Source: Pararhizobium sp. (GTDB lineage Bacteria > Pseudomonadota > Alphaproteobacteria > Rhizobiales > Rhizobiaceae). From it: a stretch of 62,098 bases of DNA. A program made the translations under genes and the position numbers. The notes beneath the pieces are model-generated. The model had not been told where the DNA came from. It was given only the letters and a program-made list of their open reading frames with translations, and ran no database searches. Below are positions 1 to 8,856 of this stretch, in pieces; the first letter of the stretch is position 1, and each line of letters starts with the position of its first letter. Location of the stretch: assembly GCA_030655075.1 (NCBI GenBank), contig JAURWE010000105.1:1-62098 (forward strand), in the 5' to 3' direction.

Positions 1-118
<118 letters not shown>

Positions 119-136
119 CTCCCACAAGGACATCCC

Positions 137-748
137 ATGATACCTGATCTGGATTTCGATCCGGCGCTGTTTGGCGCCGGTGTGCGGACGCCTGTCTATG
201 ACGGGCTGCGGGCGCGCGAGCGGTGCTGCGATGATGCAGGGCTTGAGGCGCTGGCCGGGCGGGTGGTGCTGGAGCTGAAGGCCGAGGCGCAGGTGTCTCC
301 GGCCGGCGAGCTGTCGGATATGCTGGCGCTGATGACTCGGGAGCTGCGCGAGCAGTTGCAGGCATTCCAGCGGATGCGCGAGGCGGCGCAGGGCGGGCTG
401 GCGGCTGTGGAGGGGCCGGACACGGATGCTGGTGCCGGTGGGGCGATTGACCGCAAGCAGCTGCAGGCCGATGCCAAGGCGAGCATCGAGGCCATGTCGG
501 TCATCGTCCGCACGCTGGAAAAGATCGACAGCCTGCAGCGCACGCTCGCCCATGACCGCGACCGGCAGGCGGGAGCGGCTGTCGATGCGGACGGCTACAA
601 GGCGCTGGTCGAGCAATTCCAGCAGCGCCTCGAGAGCCGTGCCGAAGAACGGGCACACAGGCTGTTCGAGGACTGGAAACAGAAATATCTTGCGGCGTCC
701 TTGCCAGCGGCGGATGGGGTCGAGAGGGATACGGGGCCGCCGGGGTGA
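137..748 (+). CDS. GTA small terminase-like protein (TerS/gp1-like)
   Basis: This is a 203-residue, largely helical protein with long Glu/Gln/Arg/Leu stretches (about residues 70-175) that look like coiled coil. It has no catalytic motif. The ATG is preceded by AAGGA at a 6-nt distance, which supports this start. It lies directly upstream of the large terminase gene, where GTA and phage clusters normally carry the small, DNA-recognising terminase subunit. The small-terminase role is inferred from position and size, not from a recognised motif; it could be another GTA-associated coiled-coil protein. Intergenic repeat elements now separate it from terL by almost 1 kb, so any original operon has been broken up. 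Confidence 0.5.
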   Translation: MIPDLDFDPALFGAGVRTPVYDGLRARERCCDDAGLEALAGRVVLELKAEAQVSPAGELSDMLALMTRELREQLQAFQRMREAAQGGLAAVEGPDTDAGAGGAIDRKQLQADAKASIEAMSVIVRTLEKIDSLQRTLAHDRDRQAGAAVDADGYKALVEQFQQRLESRAEERAHRLFEDWKQKYLAASLPAADGVERDTGPPG

Positions 749-757
749 GATCTCCCT

Positions 758-886
758 CTTCTCCCCTGGGGGGAGAAGGTGGCGCGTAGCGCCGGATGAG
801 GGGGAGCCACAACCACCGAATTTGCCGCACCACCCCCTCATCGCCTCGCATTCGCTCGGCACTTCTCCCCGCTGGGGAGAAGAGGC
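758..886. repeat. Rhizobial intergenic palindromic element, outer class
   Basis: Two inverted CTTCTCCCC/GGGGAGAAG hairpins flank a centre with GGATGAGGGGG and its complement. An element of the same design occurs at 16711-16832. It resembles the palindromic intergenic repeats (RIME/RPE type) described in Rhizobium and Agrobacterium; I assign the class by appearance only. Confidence 0.7.
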
Positions 887-930
887 AGTGCGCACTAAGC
901 CTCTGAAGACGATCGGGAGAGCGTCGTGAA

Positions 931-1655
931 TTGTACCCTCCCCTTGAGGGGGAGGGTCGGCACGTGGTGCCGGGGTGGGGTGATTTCGGGGCTCCCAACA
1001 GTCACCCCCGCCCACCGCTTCGCGGTGACTTACCCCCTCAAGGGGCCCTAAAGGGGGAGGTACAGGGGCACCTGCTCTCACTGCGTTTTCTGCAGCATTT
1101 TCTCCGCCGGCGCGCGCTAAGCGACTGAAAAGTATTGTAAAAGTTGCAGGATTTACCATCCCCTTGAGGGGTGGGATGATATTCGAGGCTCCCGACAGTC
1201 ACCCCCGCCCACCGCTTCGCGGTGACCTTCTCCTTCGAGAGGGGTAAAGGGGGCACCTGCTCTCACTGCATTTCCTGCAGCATTTTTCTCCACCGGCGCG
1301 CGCGAAGCGACTGAAAAGTATTGTAAAAGTTGCAGGATTTACCCTCCCCTTGAGGGGGAGGGTCGGCACGTGGTGCCGGGGTGGGGTGATATTCGAGGCT
1401 CCCGACAGTCACCCCCACCCACCGCTTCGCGGTGACCTCCCCCTCAAGGGGGAGGTACAGGGGCACCTGCTCTCACTGCGTTTCCTGCAGCATTTTTCTC
1501 CGCCGGCGCGGGCGAAGCGACTGAAAGTATTGTAAAAGTTGCACGAATTACTTTCCCCTTGCAGGGTGGGGTGATATTGGGGGCTCCCAACAGTCACCCC
1601 ACCCACCGCTTCGCAGAGACCTCCCCCCTCAAGGGCGAGGTAAAGGGGTACCTAG
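931..1655. repeat. Tandem intergenic mosaic repeats, about four copies of a ~200-bp unit
   Basis: The unit starts with CTCCCCTTGAGGGGGAGG and continues through a TGGTGCCGGGGTGGGGTGAT segment, a CACCGCTTCGCGGTGA hairpin, a CCCCCTCAAGGGGGAGG hairpin and a 3' tail ending in GTATTGTAAAAGTTGCA. Copies begin near 931, 1148, 1338 and 1544; the last is incomplete. They are non-coding, and the short open frames in them are repeat by-products. Together with the 758-886 element they fill the whole 749-1700 gap between the TerS-like gene and terL. Confidence 0.85.
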
Positions 1656-1700
1656 ACGTGCTGCGGAATTGGTTTGTGCAGCACGGGATGAAGCATTTTC

Positions 1701-3404
1701 ATGCCAAATGGGTCGAGCATCACGAAGGGGGCCCCGGCCCTTATGACGGCGGCAGCGGGGTCCGGACAGCGCGGGGCCGACCCCAGGCTGAAGAACGTCG
1801 CTGCGGTGGCGCGGGAGGCGGCGCAAACGGCCGAGGCGCACGGGCTGGCCATGGATGCAATCCGGGCCGGGCTAACCGGAATAGCGGTGAGCGGTAATGC
1901 TCTGCTTGGAAGCCTGTCATCGGCCGCTGACGGCAGACCGGTGGCGGCGGGTGGTGCGGGACCGCAGGCGAATGCGTCGATGATGCCTGCAACGAAGTTG
2001 CCGATGCCCGAAGTGGATATGGAACGGCCGATGCCTGATGCGCCCGTGGCCGCAGCTGATCCGAAAGCAGCGGCACTTGAACCAACAGTACCCGAACCGC
2101 CGGTACTCGAACCGACGGTACTCCAACCGCAGACACCCGAAATGAACGCGGCCCCGGCAGAGGCGGGTCGCGCCGATCCGGCAGCAGTGGGGAGTGAAGG
2201 GGTTCCCGAGACAATCGACGGGATCGAGGTTCCCAAGGCCTATATCGACAAGGTTCGCAACACTTGGTCGCTGATCGGACACGATGCGCAGCAGCCGCCC
2301 ACCGGTGACTGGCGCACCTGGCTGCTGATGGGCGGGCGCGGATCGGGCAAGACCCGGGCGGGTGCCGAATGGGTGCATGCGCTGGCGACCGCTCAAGGGC
2401 AGCGCTCGGACCTGCGGCTGGCGCTGGTGGCCGAGACGCTCGGCGATGCGCGCGAGATCATGGTCGACGGCGTCTCCGGCATCTGCCGGATCGCCCGAGA
2501 GAACCGGCCGGATTTCGAGGCGTCGCGGCGAAGGCTCGTCTGGCCGAATGGCGCCATGGCGCAGATCTTTTCCTCCGAAGACCCGGAAAGCCTGCGCGGG
2601 CCGCAGTTTCACCATGCCTGGTGCGACGAACTCGGCAAATGGAAACACGCAACCGAAACCTGGGACATGCTGCAGTTCGGCCTCCGGCTCGGCGATCAGC
2701 CGCATGCGCTGGTGACGACGACACCACGGCCGCTGCCGGTGCTGAAGCGGATCATGACCGAGCCGGGCACCGTGACGGCGCGGATCTCGACAGCGGCAAA
2801 CGCGATCAATCTGTCGCCGGGCTTCCTCGGCGCCATGACGGAGCGGTATGGCGGCACCCGGCTCGGACGCCAGGAACTGGATGGCGAATTGATCGCCGAC
2901 CGCGAGGACGGCCTGTGGAAACGGGCGATGATCGAGGCGCTGACGCTGTGCACGGCGGTTTCGGCCGATCGTCTGTCGGTAGGACCGCTGTCGCGCATCG
3001 TCGTGGCGGTGGACCCGCCGGCCGCTGCAACGGCCAAAAACTCCTGCTGCGGCATTGTCGTCGCCGGTCTCGATGCGACCGGGCGGGCGGTGGTGCTGGC
3101 GGATGCCTCTGTCGAGGGCGCCAGCCCGGCCGGCTGGGCGGGCGCGGTCATCCGCGCCTACCGGCGCTTCGACGCGGACCGGGTGGTGGCCGAAGTCAAT
3201 CAGGGCGGCGACATGGTGACGGCGGTGCTGCGCAGCGTCGAGGCGAGCATTCCCGTCTCGACCGTGCGGGCGACGCGCGGAAAGTGGCTGCGGGCCGAAC
3301 CGGTTGCGGCCCTCTACGAACAGGGGCGCGTCGTGCATGCGCAACGTTTTGCCGAGCTGGAGGACCAGATGTGCGAAAGTGTCTCCGCCGGGGAAAGCGC
3401 CTGA
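1701..3404 (+). pseudogene. GTA large terminase TerL, 5' part, interrupted by an integrative element
   Basis: TerL is the ATP-driven motor and nuclease that packages DNA into heads. Residues from about 175 on are terminase: Walker A GGRGSGKT (211-218), Walker B HHAWCDE (D309/E310), and the first RNase H-type nuclease aspartate in AVDPPA (D438). The frame runs into foreign sequence after residue M557/C558 and stops at 567. The missing 41 residues, with the conserved DRLDALVWAL motif, lie beyond the element at 16543-16668. The first ~170 residues are Ala/Pro-rich with imperfect EPxVxEP repeats and are unlike usual TerL N-termini. They abut the repeat array, so the gene's 5' end has probably been remodelled. 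The start is weakly supported. The product as it stands should lack the complete nuclease active site. Confidence 0.85.
3369..3376. other. attL core of the integrative element
   Basis: ATGTGCGA at this position is repeated exactly at 16543-16550. The reading frame of terL enters the repeat here and resumes after the second copy. The bases flanking the two copies differ immediately on both sides, so the core is 8 bp as seen. Confidence 0.7.
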
Positions 3405-3501
3405 TTTTCAGTCGCTTACGTTTTTCAACTACACCCCGGAAAACCATGAACATCCACAGAACAGATCGGAGGACTGTAAAACCACCGAATCTCGTATTTC
3501 G

Positions 3502-3651
3502 GTGGCCGGTGCATGGCTTCATAGGAACCGTGATGATGTCATTGGCTCTCTTATCCCATTTCTTCGCGCCCGATTTGGGTTGAGCAATTTGGAGGCAATT
3601 GAAGCCGCCAAAACGGCCAGCGCCCTCGACTATGCGGAGGCGTCGCGATGA
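3502..3651 (+). CDS. Small hypothetical protein at the left end of the element
   Basis: The reading frame ends in an ATGA overlap with the next gene, which is typical of translational coupling and is the main reason to believe it. From the in-frame GTG it encodes about 49 residues, with a helical stretch around FLRARFGLSNLEAIEAAK. No good ribosome binding site marks a start, and the open frame extends upstream into terL, so the start is uncertain. I do not recognise a family. A competing ATG frame at 3446-3583 (46 aa) overlaps it and is less convincing. Confidence 0.35.
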   Translation: MAGAWLHRNRDDVIGSLIPFLRARFGLSNLEAIEAAKTASALDYAEASR

Positions 3652-4403
3652 ACCAGATCAAGATATCTGACGCTCTGCTCAGCACATTGCCCCGCTTAAT
3701 GGCTCGCGCAGATCCGGCGCGGGTTCACCAGTTCGAAAGCGGCCACGGTACCAAGCCAGCGACGAAGGCGTACGTTCGCCAGTCGGCCTCGTTGTATGCC
3801 GATCGCGTTGTCACTCGTGCCCGAAAGCAGCGGCCGACGAGTGAGCAGCGTGCAAAGGAAGTTCGTCGACGGCGCAGCTGGGGTGGTGGCGGGAACATGC
3901 CCGCTCGTGTTCGGGAAAACTACACCGAAGCGGAACGGGCGGCCCTTTCGGTTATAGCTGACCAGTTCAAGAAGAAGGGCTTCTGTGACCTTTGCCTTGA
4001 CGAGATTGGCAACCTGGCGGGCGTGAAGCGCACGTCGGTGCAGAACGCCCTCAGAAAAGCCACTTCAAAAGGGCTGGCGCATCTGAGTGTACGCGAGCGT
4101 CGACCAGTTCACGGCAAGAGCCTGACAAACCTGATCAAGATTGTTTGCAGTGAGTGGCTTGGATGGATCGCCCGTGGGATAGGGTTCAAACGTCTGAACA
4201 CTTCAAAGACAGAAGCAAGAAACTCTCTCTCAGAGAGTGCCGATACTGTCGAAGTGGCTTTTGAGAGGGATTGTGCGGCACCTCAACGGCAAGGCTTCTG
4301 GCTATTCAAGGCCGGGAAAGGCAGGTCGAACAGTTGGCGAAGCGCTGACGATGCTGGAATAGGTGCGCTGGTCGTCCCTCATACCGGTAGGTTCGGGCGA
4401 TGA
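3648..4403 (+). CDS. Winged-helix protein, element replication/regulation type
   Basis: This 251-residue protein opens the backbone operon. GGAGG lies 7 nt before the ATG. Residues about 90-165 read as a winged helix: a helix after YTEAERAALSVIAD, then the recognition-helix-like GNLAGVKRTSVQNALRKA, then a wing with RERRPVHGKSLTN. The N-terminal third is basic (RKQRPTSEQRAKEVRRRRS). Proteins of this layout in small alphaproteobacterial elements are often annotated as helix-turn-helix or replication-initiator-like, but I see no catalytic motif. The last ~60 residues are low in recognisable structure. It ends with an ATGA overlap with the next winged-helix gene, so the two are probably made together. 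Confidence 0.6.
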   Translation: MNQIKISDALLSTLPRLMARADPARVHQFESGHGTKPATKAYVRQSASLYADRVVTRARKQRPTSEQRAKEVRRRRSWGGGGNMPARVRENYTEAERAALSVIADQFKKKGFCDLCLDEIGNLAGVKRTSVQNALRKATSKGLAHLSVRERRPVHGKSLTNLIKIVCSEWLGWIARGIGFKRLNTSKTEARNSLSESADTVEVAFERDCAAPQRQGFWLFKAGKGRSNSWRSADDAGIGALVVPHTGRFGR

Positions 4404-4690
4404 TAGGCCAGCAAGAGCACCTATTGCGCAGATGGCTGGAAGCTGTCCGCCCGGTCTACACGCCCGGCCAGTTCCTTGCCCTCTCGATCATCGCAGAAGA
4501 GGCGAACGAGCGGCGGCGATGCACCCTGGGGCATCGCGAGATTGCGCGCCGAGCAGGCGTCGGCGTGAGCACTGTGCGCACGGCCATCGACGTCGCTATC
4601 GATGCTCAGCACATCACCATCGCTTACCGATCAGACACCGGTCAGTCCAACATCATCCGGTTACTGCCGCTGGATGGGAGCGGCCAGTGA
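4400..4690 (+). CDS. Small winged-helix DNA-binding protein
   Basis: This is a 96-residue protein. Its centre contains a clear helix-turn-helix (LGHREIARRAGVGVSTVRTA) followed by a wing-like strand (HITIAYRSDTGQSNIIRLL). The layout matches the upstream gene's DNA-binding region and suggests related roles, for example in control or replication of the element. It starts inside the stop codon of the upstream gene (ATGA overlap). Function beyond DNA binding cannot be stated. Confidence 0.6.
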   Translation: MIGQQEHLLRRWLEAVRPVYTPGQFLALSIIAEEANERRRCTLGHREIARRAGVGVSTVRTAIDVAIDAQHITIAYRSDTGQSNIIRLLPLDGSGQ

Positions 4691-4790
4691 ATTTGCTCAT
4701 GACACCCCCCCATTCAGGGATCGTATCCCCGTTTTTGCCCTGCACGGAAGCGCGCGACTGCGGCATTTTCCTAGTTGCACTTTTCAAAAA

Positions 4791-4822
4791 GCGGTACACG
4801 CACGCACGTGTGCACACGTGTA
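4791..4822. promoter_or_regulatory. 16-bp perfect palindrome, probable operator or origin site
   Basis: CACGTGTGCACACGTG (4805-4820) is a perfect palindrome. It is nested in a wider arrangement in which GTACACG on the left faces CGTGTAC on the right. It lies 27 bp before the next gene, in the only sizeable spacer (4691-4846) of the element's backbone operon and next to two winged-helix genes. A binding site for one of them is a plausible reading. Confidence 0.45.
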
Positions 4823-4846
4823 CCTGCACGATAGGGGAAATCAGCG

Positions 4847-5326
4847 ATGACTGAGCCCGCGAGCCGCGCAGATCCTGCACTTCAAGCCATTTTTGATCTC
4901 GTCGAACACCTGATGGGCGATCGCCGGATCCGCGAGGAAAGCCGGGTGCTCCTTCGCGACGCGCTCAACGCCAGTATCGCCAGCGGTTTCGAAATTTCCT
5001 TCTACCAAGCCCTGGGGCTGCGGACCTGGGGCGGCGCTTCGCCGGTGCGTCGCATGCAGCTGGGGCGGCGAAACCGGCGCCTTTGCGAATTGCGCGACGA
5101 CATTCCGGAGTGGGCTGCGATGACACCGGCCACCGCCGCCAAAGCCATGGCGGCCTCGGCCTTGCGCTATCAGACCGACAGATGGCCGCGTGAACGCGAT
5201 CAGCTCTCAGCGCCATCTGCCGAACCGGCAGCGACCTGGTGGCGCGTTTTGCGCTCAGGCGAAGCCATCCCGGGCGAAAAACGGCTGGCTCAGATTTTTC
5301 GTCAGGAAATCCAAGATGACGTTTGA
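4847..5326 (+). CDS. Hypothetical backbone protein of the element
   Basis: This is a 159-residue protein of unknown family, preceded by GGGGAAA. It is mostly helical and rich in Arg and Ala, with a conserved-looking Trp-rich tail (ATWWRVLRSGEA). No signal peptide, membrane segment or catalytic motif is visible. It follows the palindrome-containing spacer, so it may be the first gene of a second transcription unit with the four small genes that follow. Confidence 0.45.
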   Translation: MTEPASRADPALQAIFDLVEHLMGDRRIREESRVLLRDALNASIASGFEISFYQALGLRTWGGASPVRRMQLGRRNRRLCELRDDIPEWAAMTPATAAKAMAASALRYQTDRWPRERDQLSAPSAEPAATWWRVLRSGEAIPGEKRLAQIFRQEIQDDV

Positions 5327-5370
5327 ATTTCCCAGCTTCGGAACGACCATCCACGAAAGGAGAAAAACTG

Positions 5371-5724
5371 ATGACGGCACCGCATGCACTTGATCTGACA
5401 CGCCTCGATGTATTGAAGGCGCTGAGAACAGAAACGATGTCCGCTTCGACCCGGATTTCGGACGAGATCCTCGATCTCCACCGCCAGCGCAGCGTCGCCG
5501 AAGGGGCGATGCGCCTGGCAGAGGAGCATGGTCGCAACAACATGATTTTACCGGAGGAAATGAGACGAAGGATTAGCCTGCTGGAAAAGCAGCAGGAAGA
5601 GATCGTCGCAAAAATCACGGGCCTCCAAGCTGGAATGGAAGATGCCCGCGAAAAAAACGTCGCCACGAGCCAGCTGTATGCCAGCTGCGCCGAGTTCCTT
5701 GGAGTAGATCCCAATGGCAATTGA
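5371..5724 (+). CDS. Hypothetical coiled-coil protein
   Basis: This 117-residue protein has an excellent ribosome binding site (AAAGGAG, 7 nt before ATG), which is why I prefer this start to one 48 bases upstream. Residues about 65-100 form a heptad-like helix (RRRISLLEKQQEEIVAKI). It overlaps the next gene by 11 bases. No family recognised. Position in a run of small overlapping genes suggests an element-maintenance function. Confidence 0.5.
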   Translation: MTAPHALDLTRLDVLKALRTETMSASTRISDEILDLHRQRSVAEGAMRLAEEHGRNNMILPEEMRRRISLLEKQQEEIVAKITGLQAGMEDAREKNVATSQLYASCAEFLGVDPNGN

Positions 5725-6250
5725 TAAAAATTTGATCTCCGGCATCCTCAAGGGAAGCCGAGCCGCCGGTCAGACGATCTCCGATGGCCTTGAAGCCATC
5801 CGGGAAGAGATCACGGCCCTGAAAGAAAAGCGGGATGAGAGTTCATTCCTTCCCGTCGACGAAGCATCAGCGTGTCAGCGCGTTGACCTGCTCGTTGCCC
5901 GCCTTTCTTTGGAAGCCCAAAAACACGCTCCCGGTCCGGAGCGGTTTACCTCCTCACCAGAGCACTGGCGCCTTCCGTCCTGCGAACCGGCGCAGTTGCT
6001 GTTTGCTTACATGGCTGGCGGCCTTGCCGAGGCTATCAAACAGGAAGTGCGGAAAATCTACGAAGATGGCGCCGGCTTGACGGATGCAGAGCGCAGCAAG
6101 CGTTTCGCCGCTCTGGATCATGAGATCCTGCAGGCGGAGCTGATTGAGGAAGCCATCATCCGCACCTCGGAAGCATCCGGCTTCAAGGTTTTGCGCCGCT
6201 TTGACGCGGACCCTCGCGCCGTGCTTGCCCATGAAAGCGCATTGCCATGA
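5714..6250 (+). CDS. Hypothetical backbone protein
   Basis: This 178-residue protein has GGAG ahead of the ATG and overlaps its neighbours at both ends (11 nt upstream, ATGA downstream). It is helical and acidic, with no membrane segment, signal peptide or catalytic motif that I can identify. I do not recognise the family. Confidence 0.5.
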   Translation: MAIDKNLISGILKGSRAAGQTISDGLEAIREEITALKEKRDESSFLPVDEASACQRVDLLVARLSLEAQKHAPGPERFTSSPEHWRLPSCEPAQLLFAYMAGGLAEAIKQEVRKIYEDGAGLTDAERSKRFAALDHEILQAELIEEAIIRTSEASGFKVLRRFDADPRAVLAHESALP

Positions 6251-6663
6251 GCGGGGCCGACGTCGTGCCGTTTCGCCCCCGGCGCTCCTATCTCGACGAG
6301 TGTCGGGCGCGAGGCGTTTACCAGCAGATTGAAGAGCTGAAGGCAGAGCAGTCGGAGCTGCTTTCTAAGATTGCCAAGGTCAAGCGAGAGGCTTCAGCCG
6401 AGATTGTGGCCCTCGCCGGTTCGGGCGGTGCGCCAGCCGCCTATGCCCGGACTGTCGCGCGCGATCGCGAACACACGATCCGGCGCTTCAAAGTGTTCTG
6501 CGCCGGTTTCCGCGAGGCGGGCCTGGCCGGGCCGAACTTCGCTTTCCTGGAGCATTTGCTGTTCGAGACGGACATTCCCGAACAGCACGCCTCTGAACTT
6601 TTCGCCAGCGTTTGCCGAGATATCGGCATTCAAACCAAAAGGACCAATCATGACCCAGCCTAA
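6247..6663 (+). CDS. Hypothetical coiled-coil backbone protein
   Basis: This 138-residue protein is translationally coupled to the upstream gene by an ATGA overlap. Residues about 22-50 form a coiled coil (YQQIEELKAEQSELLSKIAK). The rest is helical with a cysteine near residue 80 and another near 125. No known motif. It overlaps the next small gene by 14 bases. Confidence 0.5.
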   Translation: MSGADVVPFRPRRSYLDECRARGVYQQIEELKAEQSELLSKIAKVKREASAEIVALAGSGGAPAAYARTVARDREHTIRRFKVFCAGFREAGLAGPNFAFLEHLLFETDIPEQHASELFASVCRDIGIQTKRTNHDPA

Positions 6664-6859
6664 CGAGACTGAAGCTTTAACGGATGCCGAAAAGATCGCG
6701 TCGCGAGGAAATCTGCGCCAGTTGGTGGCTAAGGCGAACAACAACGCCCGGCCGGCTGAACAGGCGAAGATGACACCGGGTGAAATCGGAGCATCCGGCA
6801 TTGCCAAGAAAAACCGGATCTCAAAAATCATGGACAAGATCCTCACCAAAAGGAAATGA
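6650..6859 (+). CDS. Small basic hypothetical protein, last gene of the backbone operon
   Basis: This 69-residue protein is preceded by AAAGGA and starts inside the end of the upstream gene. It is hydrophilic, with a lysine-rich C-terminus (SKIMDKILTKRK). No family recognised. It is the last of seven closely packed genes that all read away from attL. Confidence 0.5.
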   Translation: MTQPNETEALTDAEKIASRGNLRQLVAKANNNARPAEQAKMTPGEIGASGIAKKNRISKIMDKILTKRK

Positions 6860-6912
6860 ACATCAGACCCTTGTGCAAGGATTTTTCACCGGAACTCAGG
6901 ACGCTGGAATCA

Positions 6913-8856
6913 TCATTTGGCTGGGCGCCCATCTATCTTGTAGATTACAGTAATAAAAGCATTTTTAAGCTTTTGCGTTGCGTTTCTTTCACCGCCTGGT
7001 TGGAAAAGAAGCCACGAATTGAGCGATGAGTCACACGCTACCGAGCCGCACACTTCGAAACGGACGTCGTAGGAGACACATTCTGGGCCACCATTGTTGC
7101 AGTCAACATCGAAAGCGCCGCCGTCAAACACTTTGAGCTTATCCAGACGGTCGATCTTGACGGTGACGATAGCATCGAGACTTGTTGATGGCTGCCATGA
7201 AGACGTCGCGGTCGGGCGCGTTTCTGTAGAGTTCTGACGTCTCAGTTTGAGAAAATTCGTTTCCGGCTCATAGCTGACATAGCTCATCGTTTCTTTTTTA
7301 CGATAAAATTTTGTCGTTTCTTCGAATTTGATGGGGGGGAAACTAAACTCTTTCGCCACCAATCTACGTGCCGCTGCCTTTAACTGCGCTTTGTTTTGCT
7401 GGTCCTTTGACGTCGCGATTTTTGCAATCAAATCTGACAACGAATCTGGTTTTTCTTCGACACGCAGCATACCGGCCACCGTAGGCTGTATTCGCACCCA
7501 TTGCTGTGGCGCGCCGACAATTTCTATAACCTTGGTCTCGAGCACTATAACTTCAGCCCCAAGCGGTAGAATGCCTCGGGAACGTACTGCCTTTTCCGGA
7601 GAGGTTTGAATGGTAATGTCTTTGGCAGCGCGAAGTTGATCACCTACTGATGGAGAGTCGCTGTCGTGGGCGCCGATAAACACGAATGGCGAGATCTGTT
7701 GCTCGATATCCAGAAACAGCGCCCAGAATTTCGAGAATTTGTCAGGGTCTGACAGGGCCGCGATCTCAGTGATTGTGTTCTTAAACGGCGATCCATCCCC
7801 AATGTAGGTTAGTGCAACAGAGGGAGTCACCATTGAAGTTTCATCAACCGCCCCTTTGTGCCAACTTACTGCCCAGTCACCGTTCTGCGTTATTAGAAGT
7901 GACGGTCGTGCATCTTTAAGTGCGGCCAGCGAATCCAGTTGCTTCTTAGTTTTGCCGTACCACTTTTTCGCTTCTGCACATTTGTTTCGAACGATCGCGG
8001 TGCAGTACACGTCAAGTTTCGATGCCCCTATGCTTCCATAATTTCTTTTCACATAGGACTGACCGGCTTGCACAAGGACAGCGCCGCCGCTTTTGACGAA
8101 TGCGTCTAGAGAATCTTGAGTATTTCCGCCAGATGCCGCTACCGCCAAGCCACCTACCGCGCCAGTCATCGCGGCTTGTTTAGCCACGCCATCCAAGGTG
8201 TTAGAAGGAAATTTGGCGGGGGTGAGATTTCCCGAACTCATGGCATATGCATACACACCAGCTTTGAGCGCCAAATCGACGTTCCCGGACTGATTGTATG
8301 TGAACCAAGCAGCATATGCGGCCGCTCCGCCTGGACCTCCCCAAGCGGTCGCCGCAGCCTGCGCCGCCACAGCCACGATTTCATTTTCAGAAGCAAGTTG
8401 CGCGGCGTTTTTGTTTGTTGCCTGCCAACTATCAGTGTTTAAGTGCCACAACGCATCTGCGATTTTGCCATCGCGAACTCGTTTTTCTGCACCTGTTAAT
8501 ATGTCGTCGTAACCTTCGATCTCTCTTTCAGCGAACCGCGCTACAGCTTGCCCAGCATCAACAATGTCGTTTGCTGACTTTGCGAGGTTGGTTGCTGTGT
8601 CAACGATGGCTTTGTCTTGCGCTGTGACAGCGTTGTCGATTGCGGTGCGTAGCTCGTTCGTAAGGTCTTTGGTTACCCGCTCTAGGTTCTCAGTTGCTTG
8701 AACCAGTACGCTATCTCCGGCCGACTGAGCTGCCTCCCTCAAACGGCGCAAACCAGAGATTTCTTCGATGTCGGGAACGCGCCCCATACTGAACGCACTT
8801 GGCGGCTGCCCGCTTGCGATTAAAGCGAATAGCAAAAGAACGAAACGCGGCTTCAC
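6913..8856 (-). CDS. Large secreted hypothetical protein of the element
   Basis: This 647-residue protein starts at GTG (GGGATGA upstream) with a signal peptide (FVLLLFALIASGQPPSAFS). Residues about 30-130 are amphipathic helix. Residues about 165-265 are rich in Gly and Ala (AAQAAATAWGGPGGAAAYAA; MTGAVGGLAVAASGG), like the flexible or membrane-inserting parts of large secreted toxins. The C-terminal half is mixed and contains several cysteines in the last 60 residues (VDCNNGGPEC; EVCGSVACDSS). No toxin catalytic motif or secretion partner gene was recognised. Codon use is AT-richer than the chromosome, which suggests foreign origin. It faces the backbone operon tail-to-tail and is divergent from the next gene. 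Function unknown. Confidence 0.6.
   Translation of the reverse strand: MKPRFVLLLFALIASGQPPSAFSMGRVPDIEEISGLRRLREAAQSAGDSVLVQATENLERVTKDLTNELRTAIDNAVTAQDKAIVDTATNLAKSANDIVDAGQAVARFAEREIEGYDDILTGAEKRVRDGKIADALWHLNTDSWQATNKNAAQLASENEIVAVAAQAAATAWGGPGGAAAYAAWFTYNQSGNVDLALKAGVYAYAMSSGNLTPAKFPSNTLDGVAKQAAMTGAVGGLAVAASGGNTQDSLDAFVKSGGAVLVQAGQSYVKRNYGSIGASKLDVYCTAIVRNKCAEAKKWYGKTKKQLDSLAALKDARPSLLITQNGDWAVSWHKGAVDETSMVTPSVALTYIGDGSPFKNTITEIAALSDPDKFSKFWALFLDIEQQISPFVFIGAHDSDSPSVGDQLRAAKDITIQTSPEKAVRSRGILPLGAEVIVLETKVIEIVGAPQQWVRIQPTVAGMLRVEEKPDSLSDLIAKIATSKDQQNKAQLKAAARRLVAKEFSFPPIKFEETTKFYRKKETMSYVSYEPETNFLKLRRQNSTETRPTATSSWQPSTSLDAIVTVKIDRLDKLKVFDGGAFDVDCNNGGPECVSYDVRFEVCGSVACDSSLNSWLLFQPGGERNATQKLKNAFITVIYKIDGRPAK

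Noticed and set aside
1917..3344. 475-codon minus-strand frame opposite terL
   Set aside because: A mirror frame of a GC-rich gene; the plus strand has Walker and nuclease motifs.
3446..3583. 46-codon ATG frame at the left end of the element
   Set aside because: Weak ribosome binding site and overlap with a frame that is coupled to the next gene by ATGA; kept only as an alternative.
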